A stretch of DNA of 64,000 nt from Marinilabiliales bacterium (GTDB taxonomy: Bacteria > Bacteroidota > Bacteroidia > Bacteroidales > SZUA-534). The position numbers and the translations under genes are program-made. The stretch lies in assembly GCA_003512955.1 (NCBI GenBank), contig DOTG01000004.1, forward strand, positions 98,712-162,711, read 5' to 3'. Positions 63,160 to 64,000 of this stretch are shown piece after piece. The notes under the pieces were generated by a model. That model was not told the DNA's origin. It did not search any database and saw nothing but the letters and a program-made list of their open reading frames with translations. The stretch's first letter is position 1. Each line of letters begins with the position of its first letter.

Positions 63160-63290
63160 GCACAACAATGTATATACAAAATAGGCGAGACAGTAGTAAA
63201 TTCAAAGGTTGTAGCCCGCTTCAAAATCGTAACAGTTTGAAAAGTTTGAAGCCCGCAAACGCCTACTTTGCATATACTAAACGTTGTGTA
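63160..63290 (+). repeat. attC-like imperfect inverted repeat
   Basis: Outer arms GCACAAC (63160-63166) and GTTGTG (63283-63288) pair, then TATAT/ATATA, CAAA/TTTG and TAGGCG/CGCCTA pair inward, with further nested repeats (GCTTCAAA/TTTGAAGC) in the middle. The total is about 130 bp, and the site starts 9 bp after a stop codon. The right end GTTGTGT differs at one position from the integron GTTRRRY consensus. No integrase is present in the window. Confidence 0.5.
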
Positions 63291-63418
63291 CAAGGCGAAA
63301 AAAAAGAAAGATTTTACTCGGAACTCCATAATTGATTTTTTAAAAGATAGATTTTTGCAATACTAGGATTTAAGAAATAGATTGGAAAACCACAGAATAG
63401 GACTTGGTAAATGCGGGA

Positions 63419-63670
63419 AAAGACAAAACAACAACAAAAAAAGGCAGAGTAACGACAAAAAATGGTAAAGCAACGGCAGAAAAAGGTAGAGTAACGGAAG
63501 GAAAAGGCAGAGTAACGGAAGGAAATGGTCGGGAAACAGAAGGAAATGGCAGAGCAACGGAAGGAAATGGTCGAGAAACGGAAGGAAATGGCAGAGCAAC
63601 GGAAAGAAATGGTCGGGAAACAGGTATAAATGGTTGAGCAACGGGTATAAATGACCAAGCAATAGACAGG
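63419..63670. repeat. 21-bp tandem repeat array, twelve units
   Basis: Twelve 21-bp units, the clearest starting at 63440 and the first (63419) degenerate. From 63524 two variants alternate, AATGGTCGGGAAAC-type and AATGGCAGAGCAAC-type, giving a 42-bp higher-order repeat. All frames on this strand stay open across the array. No start codon context or family supports a gene. The sequence is unrelated to the array at 38379 but has the same period. Confidence 0.85.
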
Positions 63671-63839
63671 ACCGATAAAAAAACTCAATAAGCAAAGAAA
63701 ATCAACCAGAAAGATTAAGGATTTATCATAAAAAAGCACTAAAATTACACTACAAGAGAAAGACAAACAGGTAAATAAACATTGTAAGAATAGAAAGAGA
63801 TTGTATTATAAAACTTTAGATTAGTAACAAAGATATATG

Positions 63840-63979
63840 AACGCCCAGTACACAACAGCACCTATACCCAATGCGGTTTCCGTGGGACCAAAACAGCTTC
63901 CTGCCCTTGGCAATTCTCGGTTCGGGGGGACAGGTTCCGGTTTTAATTCCGCACAGGGCATAGCTGCGGGGCGTTAGCT
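63840..63979 (+). repeat. Second attC-like imperfect inverted repeat
   Basis: AACGCCC (63840-63846) pairs with GGGCGTT (63969-63975 region), and inner CAGC...TAT.CCC pairs with GGG.ATAgCTG. Length about 140 bp, close to known long attC sites. The right end GTTAGCT differs at one position from GTTRRRY. It follows the previous attC-like structure by about 550 bp and has the same orientation. Confidence 0.5.
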
Positions 63980-64000
63980 GTAATTAAAACAAAAAAATAT

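Noticed and set aside
63314..63766. 150-codon minus-strand frame with repeated ISFRCSA peptides
   Set aside because: The peptide repeats come from the 21-bp tandem array; the Cys/Phe/Ser composition is not protein-like.
1..64000. tRNA, rRNA or riboswitch
   Set aside because: I looked in the larger gaps and found no cloverleaf, rRNA-like or known riboswitch pattern; a dedicated search could still find a small RNA.

Overview
The window is a stretch of a Bacteroidota chromosome, most likely from the Bacteroidales/Marinilabiliales side of the phylum. The evidence is a glycine-lipid (gls-type) acyltransferase pair, a complete Bacteroidota-style division/cell-wall cluster with a meso-DAP MurE, many lipoproteins and outer-membrane proteins, weak ribosome binding sites, TAnnTTTG-like promoter elements, and a Cas13b locus, a family found almost only in this phylum. 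I see no rRNA or tRNA gene.

Layout. 1-5.7 kb holds two small TetR circuits. One TetR gene and a fabF paralogue each carry the same inverted-repeat operator. A second TetR has a perfect 38-bp palindrome in front of its own operon and a close copy in front of a 4Fe-4S reductase-like gene plus a DUF3179 gene. 5.8-7.7 kb holds the glycine-lipid acyltransferase pair. 7.9-10.6 kb holds a TPR protein with a transglutaminase-like domain, convergent with a metallo-beta-lactamase-fold protein. 10.8-26.3 kb is an uninterrupted dcw operon in the order mraZ, rsmH, ftsL, ftsI, murE, mraY, murD, ftsW, murG, murC, ftsQ, ftsA, ftsZ. It is preceded by four decameric MraZ boxes and closed by a strong terminator. 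26.4-30 kb holds two envelope proteins, a nested palindromic repeat and a GIY-YIG protein. 30.1-36.8 kb holds a nucleoside kinase and a type VI-B CRISPR-Cas locus: a Csx27-like membrane protein, Cas13b with both HEPN motifs, and a 14-repeat array, all on the minus strand. 36.9-38.6 kb holds a REP-associated tyrosine transposase with a candidate REP hairpin, a small unknown protein and a 21-bp tandem array. 38.6-42.6 kb holds uvrA and a lytic transglycosylase. 42.6-51.2 kb is an exopolysaccharide-type cluster with a WecA-like transferase, Wzc kinase, Wza exporter, glycosyltransferase, asparagine synthase and aminotransferase. 51.7-61.3 kb holds a MITE and housekeeping or envelope genes (cyclic diphosphoglycerate synthetase, ACP phosphodiesterase-like, TPR lipoprotein, TrmH-type methyltransferase, arginine deiminase, serine hydrolase, pyrophosphatase). 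61.3-64 kb is accessory: an unknown membrane protein followed immediately by an attC-like inverted repeat, a second 21-bp tandem array and a second attC-like structure.

The most notable system is the Cas13b locus. It lacks cas1/cas2, its array starts only 21 bp after the cas13b stop codon, it carries a duplicated spacer-repeat unit, and its far end decays into the upstream region of the nucleoside kinase. Other points of interest are the two TetR operator pairs, the possible integron-like cassettes at the right end, and two unrelated 21-bp tandem arrays that stay in one reading frame. All family assignments come from reading the sequence by eye; no database search was possible.
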